64,000 bases of DNA, taken from NCBI RefSeq assembly GCF_000813125.1, contig NZ_BASE01000054.1:1-64000 (forward strand), written 5' to 3'. The notes beneath the pieces were generated by a model. It saw only the letters and a list, made by a program, of their open reading frames with translations. It searched no databases and was not told where the DNA came from. Below are positions 38,085 to 46,929 of this stretch, piece after piece. The DNA is from Mesobacillus selenatarsenatis SF-1 (lineage in GTDB: Bacteria > Bacillota > Bacilli > Bacillales > Cytobacillaceae). Within the stretch, counting starts at the first letter, position 1; each line of letters starts with the position of its first letter. The translations under genes were made by a program, and so were the position numbers.

Positions 38085-41000
38085 GTGAACTTTATCATTA
38101 AACAGAAATGGTTTGTTATCTTTGCTTGGATTTTGGTTGCTGCTGGCCTGTTCATGGCTGCGCCGAACATGGCTGAACTTGTCAGAGAAAAGGGGCAGAT
38201 TACTGTACCTGACGAGTACTCGTCAACTTTGGCTGGTAAAATAATGGATGACGTAAGAAAACAAGAAGGCGGAGGGGATGATACCCAGGTCGCACTTGTT
38301 TTCCATAGTGAAAAGAAATTGACACCGAAGGAAATCGAAGAAGCGGAGAAGGCGATTTCCGAGCTTGAAAAAAACAGCGAAGAAATCGGGATCACCGATA
38401 TCCTGACACACTTTAATGAAGAGAGTTTGAAGGATCAGCTCGTCTCCGACGATGGGAAATCGATCCTGACCTCAGTCACGGTAAACTGGAACGACCGCGA
38501 ACCAGGCGAGGTCAGCAAGCTGCTCTATGAAACTATTGAGGATGTTAAAGTGGACCACTACTACACAAGTCAATGGCTAATCAACGAGGATTTGATGAAC
38601 AGCTCTGAAGAAGGGTTGAAAAAGACTGAGGGAATCACGGTCGTCTTTATTCTTGTCGTGCTTTTGCTCGTATTCAGATCAGTTGTCGCACCTGTCATTC
38701 CGTTGTTAACAGTCGGGATGTCCTATCTTGTTTCACAATCAATCGTAGCAATGCTTGTTGATCGGTTCGATTTCCCGCTTTCGAACTATACGCAGATTTT
38801 CCTTGTTGCTGTATTATTTGGGATTGGAACGGATTACTGTATTTTGCTCCTCAGCCGATTTAAAGAAGAGATGGCGCATAACGAAAGCGTGCCGGCTGCG
38901 ATTGTCGCAACATACAAGAATGCGGGACGTACAGTATTTTTTAGCGGTGTAGCTGTTATGATTGGGTTTGCCGCTATTGGGTTCTCGCAATTCATTCTCT
39001 ACCAGTCTGCTGCAGCCGTAGCGATAGGTGTCGCGATGCTTTTGCTTGGATTATTCACTATTGTCCCATTTTTTATGGCGGTATTAGGACATAAGATATT
39101 CTGGCCTTCTAAACAAAGCGCCGAACATGGTGAAAGCAAGCTATGGGGAACGGTCGGCAGCTTTTCACTCGCCCGTCCATTCCTCAGCCTCCTGATTGTA
39201 GCCGCGGTATGCGTTCCGTTCCTGTTCGCCTACGATGGGGAGTTAAGCTATAACTCACTGGATGAAATCAGCGGCGATGTAAACTCAATCAAGGCCTTTA
39301 ACGCCATTGCTGACAGTTTTGGCCCTGGTGAATCGATGCCGACACAGGTCATCCTGAAAAATGACGAAAGAATGGATTCAGCTGAATACATCGAGCTGGC
39401 TGAGAAAATCAGCTCCGAATTGGAAAAGGTCAATCTCGTTGATACAGTTCGCTCGGTCACCAGACCAACTGGTGAACCGATTGAAGACTTCTTTGTGTCG
39501 AAGCAAGCAGAGACCCTGGGTTCAGGCATTGGTGAAGGAAAAGAAGGCCTGGATAAAATCAGTGAAGGCCTTCAGGAAGCAGAAACTGAGCTGTCTAAAT
39601 CAGCTCCAGAATTGGAAGGTGCTGCTGACGGTATCAACCAGTTAATTAATGGCACAACCGAAATCAAGTCAGGCCTTGGTGAAATCCAGAACAACCTGGT
39701 AAAAATCGAAAATGGTATCCGCCAGGGTTCTTCCGGATCTGATCAGATTCAGGCTGGGTTAGCCGAAGCTAAGGCTGGAGCGGAGGCGTTGCTGGCGGGG
39801 TATAAACAGCTTCAGTCTAAATATGTTGAGATGCAGACTGGTTTGGCACAGCTTGAAGGTGGATATCAGCGAATAGGTGATGGGCTTTCTGGATTATCTG
39901 CAGGTATATCACAGACACAGCAAACATTATTCAGTCACATTGAAAGTGAATACGGGGCAGACGATGACACATATAAAACCCTTAAAACTAATCTCTTAGG
40001 TATGCAGAATCAATTAGCTCAAACATCTGCTGGACTGGATCAGCTGAATGACGGTCTCTCCCAGCTAACCGGCGGCATGGCCCAAGCAAATGAAGCCTTT
40101 GCCGGAGCGCTTGCACAGCAAGCTAATTTCGGACCTGGACTTCAGCAGCTCATCGACGGAATCGAGCAGCAACAGGCGGGATTGAATCAGCTCGCTGACG
40201 GGCAGGGGCAGATTGTTGCTAACTTCCCTAAGTTATCGGATGGATTGACTGGTATCAATGCCGGCCAGCAACAGCTGCTTGCCGGATTTGGCGGTCTGGG
40301 AGGCCAGTTGGACCAGCTTACAGACGGTCTTGGACAGAGTACCGATGGCTTGAACCAGGTATCTGAAGGTCTTGGCTCTGCGCAGGAATATCTGGCTGGA
40401 CTGGCTAAATCGGATTCCAACAGCTTCTATTTGCCAGCTGATGTTCTTGAGAGTGAAGAATTCACCCGGGTATTTGATGTTTATATGTCAAACGACCGTA
40501 AAGTCATGACGATGGACGTCATTTTCGAAGCAAATCCTTATTCAAACGAAGCAATGGCTCAGGTGGCTGAAATCGAGGAAGCAGTCGAGCGTGCGACGAA
40601 AGGTACGAAACTTGAGAACGCAGATGTAGCAATCGGTGGCATAACGAGTACGAACGCAGACCTTGATACAATGTCCGGACAGGATTACTCACGTACGGTC
40701 ATCTTGATGCTGCTAGGGATCGGAATCATTCTGGTATTCCTGTTCCGTTCGATCATCATGCCAATCTACATCATAGGCTCGCTGATTTTAACCTATTATA
40801 CGGCAATGGCTGTCAACGAGGTTATCTATGTTGATATCCTTGGTTACTCAGGCATCAGCTGGGCAGTACCGTTCTTTGCCTTTGTTATCCTTGTTGCCCT
40901 AGGTGTAGACTACAGCATCTTCTTGATGGACCGTTTCAATGAATATAAGAATCTATCAATCTCTGAAGCGATGCTGCTGTCGATGAAAAAGATGGGAACA

Positions 41001-41198
41001 GTCATCATTTCGGCAGCCATCATCCTAGGTGGAACATTCGCGGCTATGATGCCCTCGGGAATGATGTCCTTGCTGCAAATCGCATCAATCCTCCTAGTAG
41101 GATTGTTCTTATACGCCTTTATCATGCTGCCGCTTTTCATTCCGGTACTGGTGAAGAACTTTGGTGAAGCAAACTGGTGGCCGTTTAAAAGAGTGTAG
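38085..41198 (+). CDS. MMPL/RND-family exporter with long extracytoplasmic repeat insert
   Basis: 1037-residue membrane transporter. Two blocks of about six helices (about 7-370 and 855-1030) carry the RND/MMPL signature GIGTDYCILLLSRFKEE (about 247-263) and its second-half counterpart ALGVDYSIFLMDRFNEY (about 938-954). Between them, residues about 480-770 form an insert of repeating GL..Q/GI..Q units that should be helical and rod-like outside the membrane. The start is a GTG behind AGGGTGG. Proton-driven export of lipids or toxic amphiphiles is likely; the substrate is unknown. Confidence 0.9.
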   Translation: MNFIIKQKWFVIFAWILVAAGLFMAAPNMAELVREKGQITVPDEYSSTLAGKIMDDVRKQEGGGDDTQVALVFHSEKKLTPKEIEEAEKAISELEKNSEEIGITDILTHFNEESLKDQLVSDDGKSILTSVTVNWNDREPGEVSKLLYETIEDVKVDHYYTSQWLINEDLMNSSEEGLKKTEGITVVFILVVLLLVFRSVVAPVIPLLTVGMSYLVSQSIVAMLVDRFDFPLSNYTQIFLVAVLFGIGTDYCILLLSRFKEEMAHNESVPAAIVATYKNAGRTVFFSGVAVMIGFAAIGFSQFILYQSAAAVAIGVAMLLLGLFTIVPFFMAVLGHKIFWPSKQSAEHGESKLWGTVGSFSLARPFLSLLIVAAVCVPFLFAYDGELSYNSLDEISGDVNSIKAFNAIADSFGPGESMPTQVILKNDERMDSAEYIELAEKISSELEKVNLVDTVRSVTRPTGEPIEDFFVSKQAETLGSGIGEGKEGLDKISEGLQEAETELSKSAPELEGAADGINQLINGTTEIKSGLGEIQNNLVKIENGIRQGSSGSDQIQAGLAEAKAGAEALLAGYKQLQSKYVEMQTGLAQLEGGYQRIGDGLSGLSAGISQTQQTLFSHIESEYGADDDTYKTLKTNLLGMQNQLAQTSAGLDQLNDGLSQLTGGMAQANEAFAGALAQQANFGPGLQQLIDGIEQQQAGLNQLADGQGQIVANFPKLSDGLTGINAGQQQLLAGFGGLGGQLDQLTDGLGQSTDGLNQVSEGLGSAQEYLAGLAKSDSNSFYLPADVLESEEFTRVFDVYMSNDRKVMTMDVIFEANPYSNEAMAQVAEIEEAVERATKGTKLENADVAIGGITSTNADLDTMSGQDYSRTVILMLLGIGIILVFLFRSIIMPIYIIGSLILTYYTAMAVNEVIYVDILGYSGISWAVPFFAFVILVALGVDYSIFLMDRFNEYKNLSISEAMLLSMKKMGTVIISAAIILGGTFAAMMPSGMMSLLQIASILLVGLFLYAFIMLPLFIPVLVKNFGEANWWPFKRV

Positions 41199-41201
41199 TA
41201 A

Positions 41202-41440
41202 GAAAAGCGTAAGCGCATTGGTCAGTCCCGACAAGCGCTGGAGGACCGACCAGTGAAGTCGTTCTTTGACTTCATTGGGCGGACCGAAAATGAAATGTAT
41301 AGCCGACTGTCCAGAAACGCAGAAACTGGAGACTTCGACAAAGAAGCGCTTTTTGCTTCTGCCGGCGAAGTTGAAGTTTCGGAGTTTCTAGGAGGCGAAA
41401 CTAGACATGCGACTCTAGGGGCTAGGCGCTGAAGCTGGAC
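41202..41440 (+). repeat. Dispersed ~240-bp intergenic element, copy 2
   Basis: Starts 4 bases after the MMPL stop. It matches 57915-58155 in the same orientation through the blocks GTGAAGTCG.TCTTTGACTTC, TATAGCCGACTG.CCAGAAAC, CTTCTGCCGGCG and GTTTCGGAGTTTCTAGG, and the 4087-4560 composite in reverse. Confidence 0.85.
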
Positions 41441-41477
41441 AAGTGGCGAAGTGAATTTTATACATTTAAATATTTTA

Positions 41478-41512
41478 AAAAGAGGCAGACCACTTTGTGG
41501 CTGCCTTTTCTG
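41478..41512. terminator. Bidirectional terminator
   Basis: AGGCAGACCAC and GTGGCTGCCT pair with A-rich left and T-rich right flanks, between the convergent MMPL and DsbA-family genes. Confidence 0.8.
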
Positions 41513-41515
41513 CTA

Positions 41516-42148
41516 TTAACATCCATCCACTCCACATGATAATCCACCATCGGAGCCTTCCATTTCTGAGTTGATTATTTGTTCCAGTGCTTCTTTGGAT
41601 CTCATCCCTGGAACGAGCCTGTCGCCAATGATAAAGGTTGGTACAGCGGTTATATCAACCTCGTTATAGGCGTGGTTAAGAGCCTGCTGATGTGCTTCTT
41701 TATATTTCCTTGTTTCAAGAGCATCACGGTACTCTATTTTATCCAGTCCAATCTCTTCAGCAAGCATAGTCAATATCTCAATACTCCCAATATCCAGCCC
41801 CCTCTGGAAAAAAGCCCTTAGCATATGGTCATTGTACTCATTTCCTTTTCCTTTCTCCTTGGCATACTGATAGCCCTCGAAGGCCAGATGAGTATATGGC
41901 TGGGGAGACACATCCGGAAGTACAATATCGATACCCATACGTTCAGCAATAGGGTAAACCGATTGCCTCCACGTGCTTTGCAGATAATGTTCTTCCGGCT
42001 TAAGCGTTTTGTTCGGATAAGGCCTTAATTCAAAAGGCATCCATTCAAGTTGAATATCCTTTCTTTTTATCGCCTCCATTAGCGGAAACTCCGCCAAAAA
42101 ACAGAAGGGTCAAACGTAATCAGAATAGATTTTAATAGTTAATGTCAT
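41516..42148 (-). CDS. DsbA/FrnE-family oxidoreductase with UGA at the active site: candidate selenoprotein
   Basis: Thioredoxin-fold protein (YwbO/FrnE group). Read from the ATG at 42148, which has a perfect GGAGG, the chain is MTLTIKIYSDYV, then UGA (42112-42110), then PFCF and 193 more residues in the same frame. The family motif is YVCPFCF, so UGA replaces the first catalytic Cys: residue 13 would be Sec and Cys16 its partner. Normal family features follow: WMPFELRP, the cis-Pro segment ITAVPTFIIGD (about 164-174), and a C-terminal SCGVDGC. A hairpin at 42079-42097 fits a bacterial SECIS. Full length is 210 residues; a standard caller would start late and lose the active site. Confidence 0.72.
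42079..42097 (-). promoter_or_regulatory. Candidate bacterial SECIS hairpin
   Basis: On the minus strand TTGGCGGA pairs fully with TCCGCTAA (8 bp, one G-T) around the loop GTT. The first loop base is G and is the 21st base after the UGA. Known bSECIS elements have a G at loop position 1 or 2 and lie about 16-37 bases after the UGA, inside the coding region, as here. Confidence 0.6.
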
Positions 42149-42362
42149 GGGAACCTCCTGTAAACTTGTTATCTTTAGATTTTGATTGGATTATACCTTT
42201 ATGCGCAGGAGATAAACTTTCAGGAAAAATTTTCATTGCCTATAATCCCGTGAAACCATAAGATGGAAATATCAAACTTTAAGGGGATAGAATATTGCGT
42301 ACATATAACTTGTTTTTTTAGATGAAGAGGTGAACTTAATACTAGAATAGGAGAAAAAAATA

Positions 42363-42905
42363 ATGACAACAAATCTTTTTCGTGGACAAACGCTAAAGCT
42401 CACAGCTAAAAGGGAAGGGGATACAGAAATCATCGCTTCCTGGGATGAAGACCCGGAGTACCTGAGGAATGTTGACACGGATATTGCGATACCGCGCCCG
42501 GTGGAACATTTTGAAGGCGAGGGGGATCCTGGTTCGAACAGCTTTTACTTCCGCTTACGGACGATAGAGGATGACAGGCTGATTGGATTTATCGTCATCC
42601 ACAGCATCGAATGGAATAACAGGGCTGGAATGCTTGCGATGGGCATCGGCAACGCCAATGATCGGGGAAAAGGATACGGGTCCGAAGCGTTGCAGCTCAT
42701 CCTTCGCTATGCATTTCATGAGCTAAACCTGCACCGTGTCGGCCTGGACGTCATCGAATATAATGAGCGGGGGATACGTGCCTATCAAAAAGCCGGTTTT
42801 CAAATTGAAGGAAGGAGCAGACAAGCAGTCCATCGTGATGGCAAAATTTACGATCGAATCAATATGGGAATCCTGCGGTCGGAGTGGGAAGAAATCTTTC
42901 AATAA
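42363..42905 (+). CDS. GNAT-family N-acetyltransferase
   Basis: 180 residues. Acetyl-CoA binding motif GIGNANDRGKGYGSEALQLILRYAF (about 98-122) and the RimJ/RimL-type segment NLHRVGLDVIEYNERGIRAYQKAGF (about 126-150) identify a GNAT of the small-molecule or protein N-acetyltransferase group. The substrate cannot be told. AGGAG stands upstream of the ATG. It is convergent with brnQ and shares a terminator with it. Confidence 0.9.
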   Translation: MTTNLFRGQTLKLTAKREGDTEIIASWDEDPEYLRNVDTDIAIPRPVEHFEGEGDPGSNSFYFRLRTIEDDRLIGFIVIHSIEWNNRAGMLAMGIGNANDRGKGYGSEALQLILRYAFHELNLHRVGLDVIEYNERGIRAYQKAGFQIEGRSRQAVHRDGKIYDRINMGILRSEWEEIFQ

Positions 42906-42907
42906 AA

Positions 42908-42948
42908 AATAAAGGACCGGGCATCTTCATGCCCGGTCCTTTATTCCA
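42908..42948. terminator. Bidirectional terminator between GNAT and brnQ
   Basis: AATAAAGGACCGGGCAT and ATGCCCGGTCCTTTATT form a 17-bp inverted repeat around the loop CTTC. Confidence 0.9.
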
Positions 42949-42949
42949 T

Positions 42950-44281
42950 TTATTCTGAAGCTGTCTTTAACTCTTTAGACGATACTAGCCTGTCAAAAGC
43001 CCAACCGGCAAGTGCACCAACTAGCGCAGGCAGAAGCCAGCCTAATCCCTCCGCATAAAGCGGCAGTGATTTTAAAAGTGTTGCCAGCGCTTCTGACTCA
43101 ACTCCGAATGTCTTCAATCCGTCGACTACGCTGACAAGTGTGGTTGCTAACACCGACCCGACATATACTCCACGTGCTCCTTTGAAGAAACGGTCCAGGA
43201 AGCTCAGGATGACAAGCACGATTGTGATCGGATAAAGAACGATCAAAACGGGTACCGAGATTGAAATGATCTGGTTAAGCCCAAGATTTGCGATCAATAA
43301 GCTGACCAATGTTACAACCACTGTGAAAGTCTTATAAGGAACCTTTGGCATCATCTTGGCGAAAAATTGGCTTGTCGCCGCTACAAGGCCAACTGCCGTT
43401 GTAAAGCAGGCAAGCGTTACAATCAAGCCGAGCAGCAGCATGCCAGGTGCCCCGAACATCAGCTTTGCGAATTCTGTTAAAATTACACCGCCATTTTCAT
43501 ATTCGCCAACTGAGGCCATTTTAGCACCAAGAAGGCCTACCGTTATATATACAAAAGCCAGTCCGATGCCAGCGATTATGCCAGCTTTCAATGTTTCCCT
43601 TACAACCTGCTTGCGTTCAAGAGCTTTTTTTTGCTGGATAGCTCCGACCACAATGATACCGAAGGCCAAAGCAGCAATAGTATCCATCGTGAGGTACCCT
43701 TCCAGGAATCCCTTAGCAAATGGAGCTGATGAATATTTTTCAGATACCTGCCCAAACGAACCGTCCAGTTTGAAAAAGCTGCCAATCACGAGCAGGACAA
43801 TCGCTGCAAGTAAAACAGGCGTCAAAATGCTTCCAATTCGTTCAACCATTTTTGAAGGGTTTAACGTAACCCAGTAAACTAGTGCAAAAAAGACTAATGT
43901 AAACAGTAAAAGTACTATCGAATTTGTTCCAGATTCACCAAGGAACGGCTTAACGGACATTTCAAAAGCAACGTTGGCGCTTCTAGGAATACCGAAGAAA
44001 GGCCCAATCGACAAATAAACAGCAGCGCTGAAAACGATCGCAAAAACTGGGTGTACCCTAGAACCGATTTCTTTTATCCCATCCTTAGCCATTGAAATGA
44101 CAACAACAGTCAATAACGGCAGTCCAACTCCGGTTACAACAAAACCAAGCATCGCTGGCCAAAAATTCGCTCCGGCTTCCTGCCCCAGGAACGGCGGGAA
44201 AATCAGATTCCCTGCTCCAAAGAATAATGCAAATAACATCAGACCGATTGTGAGTGTTTCTTTACCCCTTAAGCTTCCCAT
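42950..44281 (-). CDS. brnQ: BrnQ, branched-chain amino acid carrier
   Basis: Sodium-coupled importer of Leu/Ile/Val in the LIVCS family. 443 residues, about 12 membrane helices, with the family N-terminus GLMLFALFFGAGNLIFPP (about 12-29). I chose the ATG at 44281, which follows GGAGGAG and gives MGSLRGKETL; a longer in-frame extension runs into the leader RNA and is not coding. Regulation is visible: a T-box leader lies just upstream. Confidence 0.93.
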   Translation of the reverse strand: MGSLRGKETLTIGLMLFALFFGAGNLIFPPFLGQEAGANFWPAMLGFVVTGVGLPLLTVVVISMAKDGIKEIGSRVHPVFAIVFSAAVYLSIGPFFGIPRSANVAFEMSVKPFLGESGTNSIVLLLFTLVFFALVYWVTLNPSKMVERIGSILTPVLLAAIVLLVIGSFFKLDGSFGQVSEKYSSAPFAKGFLEGYLTMDTIAALAFGIIVVGAIQQKKALERKQVVRETLKAGIIAGIGLAFVYITVGLLGAKMASVGEYENGGVILTEFAKLMFGAPGMLLLGLIVTLACFTTAVGLVAATSQFFAKMMPKVPYKTFTVVVTLVSLLIANLGLNQIISISVPVLIVLYPITIVLVILSFLDRFFKGARGVYVGSVLATTLVSVVDGLKTFGVESEALATLLKSLPLYAEGLGWLLPALVGALAGWAFDRLVSSKELKTASE

Positions 44282-44360
44282 CCTTTTTCTCCTCCTAAAA
44301 TAATGTTTTGGCACTGAGAGTATAGGAAATTTGGAACGGAATGTTATGAAATGAAAAACA

Positions 44361-44640
44361 AAAAAACTCGCCCCTATAATAGGGACGAGTTGTGCTCGCG
44401 TTACCACCCTGATTCCGCACAAACATGCGGCTCTCATCAACGTACCATCATACGTGTTCCATTTAACGGCGGACAAGCCGGCAAAAGCTTACTACGTCTA
44501 GGTTTCAGCTCTGCATCTCAGAGATGATGTTCCTCTACAATCTGAACACCGGCTTGCAGCAAATCACCGGCTCTCTGTGGATCAGGTTCCATAAAGGACG
44601 TGTTCTCGTCATCGATTTTTATTATTGTAAAATATATTAA
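44361..44640 (-). promoter_or_regulatory. T-box riboswitch leader of brnQ
   Basis: Minus strand. The T-box core GGTGGTAACGCG is complementary to 44397-44408, followed by a terminator hairpin (CTCGTCCCTAT / ATAGGGGCGAG and Ts, 44361-44390). Upstream are an AGAGAG-type stem I segment and a GAGGAAC-ATC-A specifier-like loop. Uncharged tRNA would stabilise the antiterminator and switch brnQ on. Read as ATC, the specifier would be Ile, which needs a folded model to confirm. Confidence 0.9.
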
Positions 44641-44759
44641 CAAGAACTATATTAATATTCAGATAATAATATGTCAATACTGTTAGCCAAGGAAAGTTTT
44701 TCTTTTTAAGCTCGATACCCTCGGAATGGCTATGTGACCCTGCATAACAGACACTTTAA

Positions 44760-45160
44760 AGCCTGTTTTCTTAGAAAGGTCTAAGAAGCTCTGTTTAATA
44801 GACATTTTGACGTCCGTTACTCTTCGAAAGGTCTAAGAAGTGCTGTTTAATAGACATTTTGAAGTCGGTTACTCTTTGAAAGGTCTAAGAAGTGCTGTTT
44901 AATAGACATTTTGACGTCCGTTACTCTCCGAAATGTCTAAGAAGTGCTGTTTAATAGACATTTTGATGTCCGTTACTCTCCGAAATGTCTAAGAAGTGCT
45001 GTTTAATAGACATTTTGACATCCGTCACTCTTCGAAATGTCCAATAAGCTCCTGTTAATAGACATTTTGATCGCTGTCACGAAGTAAAATGTCTAAGATA
45101 TGCTGTTGAATAGATACTTTGACGCCAGCCATCCCATAAAATGTCTAATAAAATCTTTTT
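44760..45160. repeat. 52-bp tandem repeat array, copy set 2
   Basis: Seven or more units with an exact 52-bp period in the first five (starts 44774, 44826, 44878, 44930, 44982). Each carries GAAA(G/T)GTCTAA..AA and TTTAATAGACATTTTGA. The motif and period are those of the array at 1-235. It fills most of the gap between the T-box leader and the LysR gene; the last units are degenerate. Confidence 0.9.
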
Positions 45161-45238
45161 AGCTAAAATTTATTGTCCATATCAGGGCAATTCGTATTAA
45201 TATTGGATTATATAATATGTCTGGAATTGGAGAAATGC

Positions 45239-46117
45239 ATGAATCTAAAAAAGCTAGAGGCATTCATAATGGTTGTCGAAAAGAATAGTTTTTCCGAAGC
45301 AGCAGCCGCGCTTAAAAGCTCACAGCCTTCTGTCAGCCTGAAAATCAAAAGCCTTGAAGATGGGCTAGGATTTGAACTGCTTGACAGGGGAGCGGCAGGA
45401 ATCAGGCCAACGCCAGCAGGTATGCTTGTTTATACAGCGGCAAAGGACATTGCCAATCGGTGGAGGACTCTTGAGGACGAACTCGGAGAATTCCAGGGAA
45501 CCCTGACAGGCACACTGACAATTGGGGCGAGTACCATACCCGGAACCTATTTGCTTCCTGGCTGGGTTAAAAAGTTCCGCAGCCTTTTTCCAAAGGTGGA
45601 TGTCAAAATTGAAATCGGTGATTCGAAAAAGGTCGTAGAAAAACTGCAGAACCACCAGATCGATGCTGCGATCATCGGGATGAAGGTAGAATCCCGATTG
45701 TTACAAAGCAACCCGGTTGCCGTTGATTCCCTTGTTTTAGTCACGCCAGAAGATCATCCATTAGTCCATACGCCATCAGCCGATTTTTCGCAACTTCAAC
45801 AATATGATTTCGTACTCCGTGAAGAGGGATCAGGCACACGCAAAATGATGGAGCGTTACTTAGCCGAAAAAGGGCTGTCGCTTAAAGATTTGAAAGTTGC
45901 CGTATCGATTGGAAGTACGGAATCCGTCATCGCTGCAGTTGAAGCAGGGCTAGGCATCAGTTTTATTTCAAGGCTGGCGGCTATGCCTGCAGAAAGAGCT
46001 GGCCGCATTAAAATCGTCGATACTTTCGAACCATATGAGCGAGAATTCTATCTCGTGACTCATTCAGATGCTGAAAATCGGCCGATTATCAGACAGTTTT
46101 CAGAGATAGTCGATTAA
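45239..46117 (+). CDS. LysR-family regulator, possibly selenium-metabolism-associated
   Basis: 292 residues. Winged HTH at the N-terminus (MNLKKLEAFIMVVEKNSFSEAAAAL, recognition helix QPSVSLKIKSLE) and a substrate-binding co-inducer domain with GASTIPGTYLLP (about 90-101) and REEGSGTRKMME (about 191-202). That combination recalls the LysR family described as selenium-metabolism-associated, and also the CysL group; I cannot separate them without a search. The ATG at 45239 has TGGAG 7 bases upstream. It precedes the MoaD-like gene by 84 bases and may control the cluster. Confidence 0.85.
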   Translation: MNLKKLEAFIMVVEKNSFSEAAAALKSSQPSVSLKIKSLEDGLGFELLDRGAAGIRPTPAGMLVYTAAKDIANRWRTLEDELGEFQGTLTGTLTIGASTIPGTYLLPGWVKKFRSLFPKVDVKIEIGDSKKVVEKLQNHQIDAAIIGMKVESRLLQSNPVAVDSLVLVTPEDHPLVHTPSADFSQLQQYDFVLREEGSGTRKMMERYLAEKGLSLKDLKVAVSIGSTESVIAAVEAGLGISFISRLAAMPAERAGRIKIVDTFEPYEREFYLVTHSDAENRPIIRQFSEIVD

Positions 46118-46201
46118 GAGTGAAGGATCCGGACTGAAAGAGATAATGACATTTTTCATTTTTCAATTTATTATTACATTAAGGAGAAAGGGGCGTTCGG
46201 G

Positions 46202-46474
46202 ATGCAGGTTAAGGTATTTGCTAATCTTAGGGAGATTTGCGGAGGCGTGACCGTCGAAGTGAAGCCTGATGGAGACAGGGTAATGGATGTACTTGATAAA
46301 ATGTGCGAAATGTTCCCGGAATTACACGAAGAAATTTATACAGAAGAGAAGACGCTCAAGCCATTTGTACATGTCTATATTAATGGCCGTAACATCGTCC
46401 ATGATCAAGACCTTGAAACTCATGTAAAAGAAAGCGACCAGTTTGCGCTGTTTCCTCCGGTTGCCGGTGGCTGA
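46202..46474 (+). CDS. MoaD/ThiS-family sulfur carrier
   Basis: 90-residue beta-grasp protein ending in the diglycine tail VAGG that is adenylated by an E1 (MoeB/ThiF) and carries the thiocarboxylate used to build molybdopterin. The MoaD core is seen in VKVFANLREICGG and HVYINGRNI, ending ESDQFALFPPVAGG. AGGAGAAAGGGG precedes the start. The E1 partner is probably the protein at 49105, and the user of the cofactor is the AOR at 47118. Confidence 0.88.
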   Translation: MQVKVFANLREICGGVTVEVKPDGDRVMDVLDKMCEMFPELHEEIYTEEKTLKPFVHVYINGRNIVHDQDLETHVKESDQFALFPPVAGG

Positions 46475-46475
46475 T

Positions 46476-46748
46476 ATGGTTGATAGAATACTAGAATTTC
46501 GCGGAATCAACAGGGAACATCTTGGTATGTATTTTGAAGAACTAGGCGGCACGCTCGTTACCGACTCCTTCCCGTTTGTTTACGAGGCGGCAGGATGGAA
46601 AGCGGAGATTTTAAGCGAGGATGAGCTTGCTTTTACAAAAACATTCATCGTCAACGCTGTACATATCCGTTTTGCGGCAGAAAGTATGGAAGAACTCGAG
46701 CAACTGATTAAAAATTACCGTTATAAAACAACCCGGGTAGGCGGGTAG
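46476..46748 (+). CDS. Small protein with C-terminal Gly-Gly, AOR-cluster associated
   Basis: 90 residues, starting 2 bases after the MoaD-like stop, so clearly co-transcribed and coupled. The sequence (ILEFRGINREHLGMYFEELGG at the start, TRVGG at the end) is not a standard MoaD, but the chain ends in diglycine like one. I infer it could also be a substrate of the local E1, or a cofactor-insertion helper for the AOR. No named family is recognised with confidence. Confidence 0.7.
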   Translation: MVDRILEFRGINREHLGMYFEELGGTLVTDSFPFVYEAAGWKAEILSEDELAFTKTFIVNAVHIRFAAESMEELEQLIKNYRYKTTRVGG

Positions 46749-46929
46749 CAGTGGTTTCGGCATATGATTGCCGGAACCTTTTATTTTTGCTTAAAAATTT
46801 TGTGTGAAACTCTTATTTTCTGGCTTGAATTGAGGAGTATGGCACAGGAAATGGTTTTCTGGTCGTTTATTATGCAAAAAACTGCTAATTGTAAGGGGAA
46901 TTTACACCTCAAAGGAGCCCACTTTAGAA

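Noticed and set aside
41516-42097. DsbA-family protein as a normal 193-residue gene starting after the UGA
   Set aside because: It would lack the first strand and most of the active site, and its start has no good ribosome site, whereas the ATG at 42148 has a perfect one.
44282-44476. N-terminal extension of BrnQ
   Set aside because: It reads through the T-box terminator and core; the family N-terminus and a strong ribosome site start at 44281.
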